This document shows positions 12,137 through 13,144 of a stretch of DNA of 13,144 nt, in pieces. Every line of letters begins with the position of its first letter. Positions within the stretch are counted from its first letter, which is position 1. The position numbers and the translations under genes are program-made. The notes below the pieces were generated by a model. The model searched no databases. It saw only the letters and a program-made list of their open reading frames with translations, and was not told the origin of the DNA. Source of the DNA: JBBCJM01 sp037190175 (GTDB taxonomy: Bacteria > Pseudomonadota > Alphaproteobacteria > Rhodobacterales > Rhodobacteraceae). The stretch covers positions 1-13,144 of the forward strand of contig JBBCJM010000163.1 of assembly GCA_037190175.1 (NCBI GenBank). The letters run 5' to 3'.

Positions 12137-13144
12137 TGACCCGCGCCCCCGATATCGGCACGGCCCGGCGGCTGGTGGTCAAGATCGGCTCGGCGCTGCT
12201 GGTGGACCGGGAGACGGGGCTGAAGTCCGGCTGGCTGGCGGGGCTCGCCACGGATGTGGCGGCGGCCCGGGCGCGGGGCGCGCAGGTGGTGCTGGTCTCC
12301 TCCGGCTCCATCGCGCTGGGGCGCAAGGTGCTGGGGCTGCCCGAGGGCGCGCTGCCGCTGGAACAGGCGCAGGCCGCGGCCGCGGTGGGCCAGATCCGGC
12401 TGGCGCGGGCCTATGAGGAGGCGCTGTCGCCCCACGGCATCTCCACCGGCCAGATCCTGGTGACGCTGGAGGATACCGAGGACCGCCGGCGCTACCTCAA
12501 CTCCCGCGCCACGATGGAGACGCTGCTGGGCTTCGGCGTCGTGCCCATCGTGAACGAGAACGACACCGTGGCCACCGACGAGATCCGCTTCGGCGACAAC
12601 GACCGGCTGGCGGCGCAGATCGCTGTGACCTGCGGGGCGGACCAGCTGATCCTTCTGTCGGACGTGGACGGGTTCTATTCCGCCAACCCCAAGACCGACC
12701 CCGCCGCCCGCCGCTTCGACGTGGTGAGCACGATCACGCCCGAGATCGAGGCGATGGCGGGCGATCCGGTCAGCGGGCTGTCCAAGGGCGGCATGAAGAC
12801 CAAGCTGATGGCGGCGCGGATCGCAGTGGCGGGCGGCTGTGCCATGGCGATCATGGAGGGCTCGGTGGACCGGCCGCTGACCGCGCTGGCCGCGGGGGCC
12901 GCGCGGACATGGTTCGTGCCCGAGGCCAGCCCGCAGCAGGCCCGCAAGCTGTGGATCGGCTCGATGAAGGAAAAGGGCAGGATCCGGGTCGATGCCGGCG
13001 CGGCAAAGGCGCTACGCGGCGGCAAGAGCCTGCTTCCGGCGGGGGTGACCGAGGTGACAGGCAGTTTCGGCCGGGGCGAGCCGGTGGCGATCCTGGGGCC
13101 GGCGGGGGAGGTTCTGGGCAAGGGCCTGGTGCGCTATACTGCCG
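12136..13144 (+). CDS. proB: Glutamate 5-kinase, C-terminus cut by window edge
   Basis: The first 336 codons of gamma-glutamyl kinase, the first step of proline synthesis (glutamate plus ATP to glutamyl 5-phosphate). The amino acid kinase domain shows VVKIGSALL (14-22), VSSGSIALG (54-62), IVNENDTVATDEIRFGDNDR (138-157), SDVDGFYSANP (175-185) and SKGGMKTKL (216-224). A PUA domain begins near 283 (IRVDAGAAKAL). The family is usually about 370 residues, so roughly 30 are missing to the right. The ATG at 12136 overlaps the obgE stop (TGATG) and has GGAGA six bases upstream. An in-frame GTG at 12124 would add four residues and cannot be excluded. Feedback inhibition by proline is known for the family. 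proA would be expected next. Confidence 0.97.
   Translation, partial: MTRAPDIGTARRLVVKIGSALLVDRETGLKSGWLAGLATDVAAARARGAQVVLVSSGSIALGRKVLGLPEGALPLEQAQAAAAVGQIRLARAYEEALSPHGISTGQILVTLEDTEDRRRYLNSRATMETLLGFGVVPIVNENDTVATDEIRFGDNDRLAAQIAVTCGADQLILLSDVDGFYSANPKTDPAARRFDVVSTITPEIEAMAGDPVSGLSKGGMKTKLMAARIAVAGGCAMAIMEGSVDRPLTALAAGAARTWFVPEASPQQARKLWIGSMKEKGRIRVDAGAAKALRGGKSLLPAGVTEVTGSFGRGEPVAILGPAGEVLGKGLVRYTA

Overview
The window is a GC-rich stretch of about 13 kb. Its rplU-rpmA ... obgE-proB block, with GNAT acetyltransferases in between, a DUF2059 protein and third-codon-position G/C bias all suggest an alphaproteobacterium, most likely Rhodobacteraceae (Paracoccus/Rhodobacter-like). That assignment is an inference from gene content and order; no 16S gene or other direct marker is present.

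Left part (1-4597, minus strand): one transcription unit read right to left. It starts with a CapA-family metallophosphatase-like protein. Then come two peptide-type ABC ATPases (DppD-like, DppF-like) and a DppB-like permease. The N-terminal 65 codons of a DppC-like permease run off the left edge. Stop/start overlaps (ATGA) or very short gaps join the transporter genes. A strong GC hairpin sits in the one larger gap, capA to dppD. No substrate-binding protein is seen; it may lie beyond the left edge.

Middle (4598-7225): a gene-free stretch of about 490 bp with a small direct/inverted repeat is followed by tRNA-Ser(CGA) on the minus strand. Its 3' end faces the transporter operon. On the plus strand follow a secreted DUF2059 protein and then rplU (L21) and rpmA (L27). 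A near-consensus sigma-70 promoter precedes rplU by about 130 nt of leader, and a strong intrinsic terminator closes rpmA.

Right part (7282-13144): a divergent RtcB-family RNA-ligase-like protein comes first, then a 134-bp gap holding three tandem hairpins. Two GNAT acetyltransferases overlap by 4 bp; the second is of the phosphinothricin/methionine-sulfoximine acetyltransferase type. An oppositely oriented HigB2/HigA2-like toxin-antitoxin module is wedged between these and a third GNAT. The third GNAT overlaps obgE, which overlaps proB (cut by the right edge).

The ribosome-related part (L21, L27, ObgE, possibly a Rim-like GNAT) fits the known bacterial rplU-rpmA-obgE neighbourhood. The rtcB-like gene and the toxin-antitoxin pair look like insertions into it. 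The most notable signals are the overlapping-palindrome operator of the toxin-antitoxin module, built into its promoter with an apparently leaderless toxin mRNA; the three-hairpin leader before the first GNAT; the motif-divergent RtcB; and the CapA-led peptide transporter operon. None of these is shown by sequence alone to be a new system.
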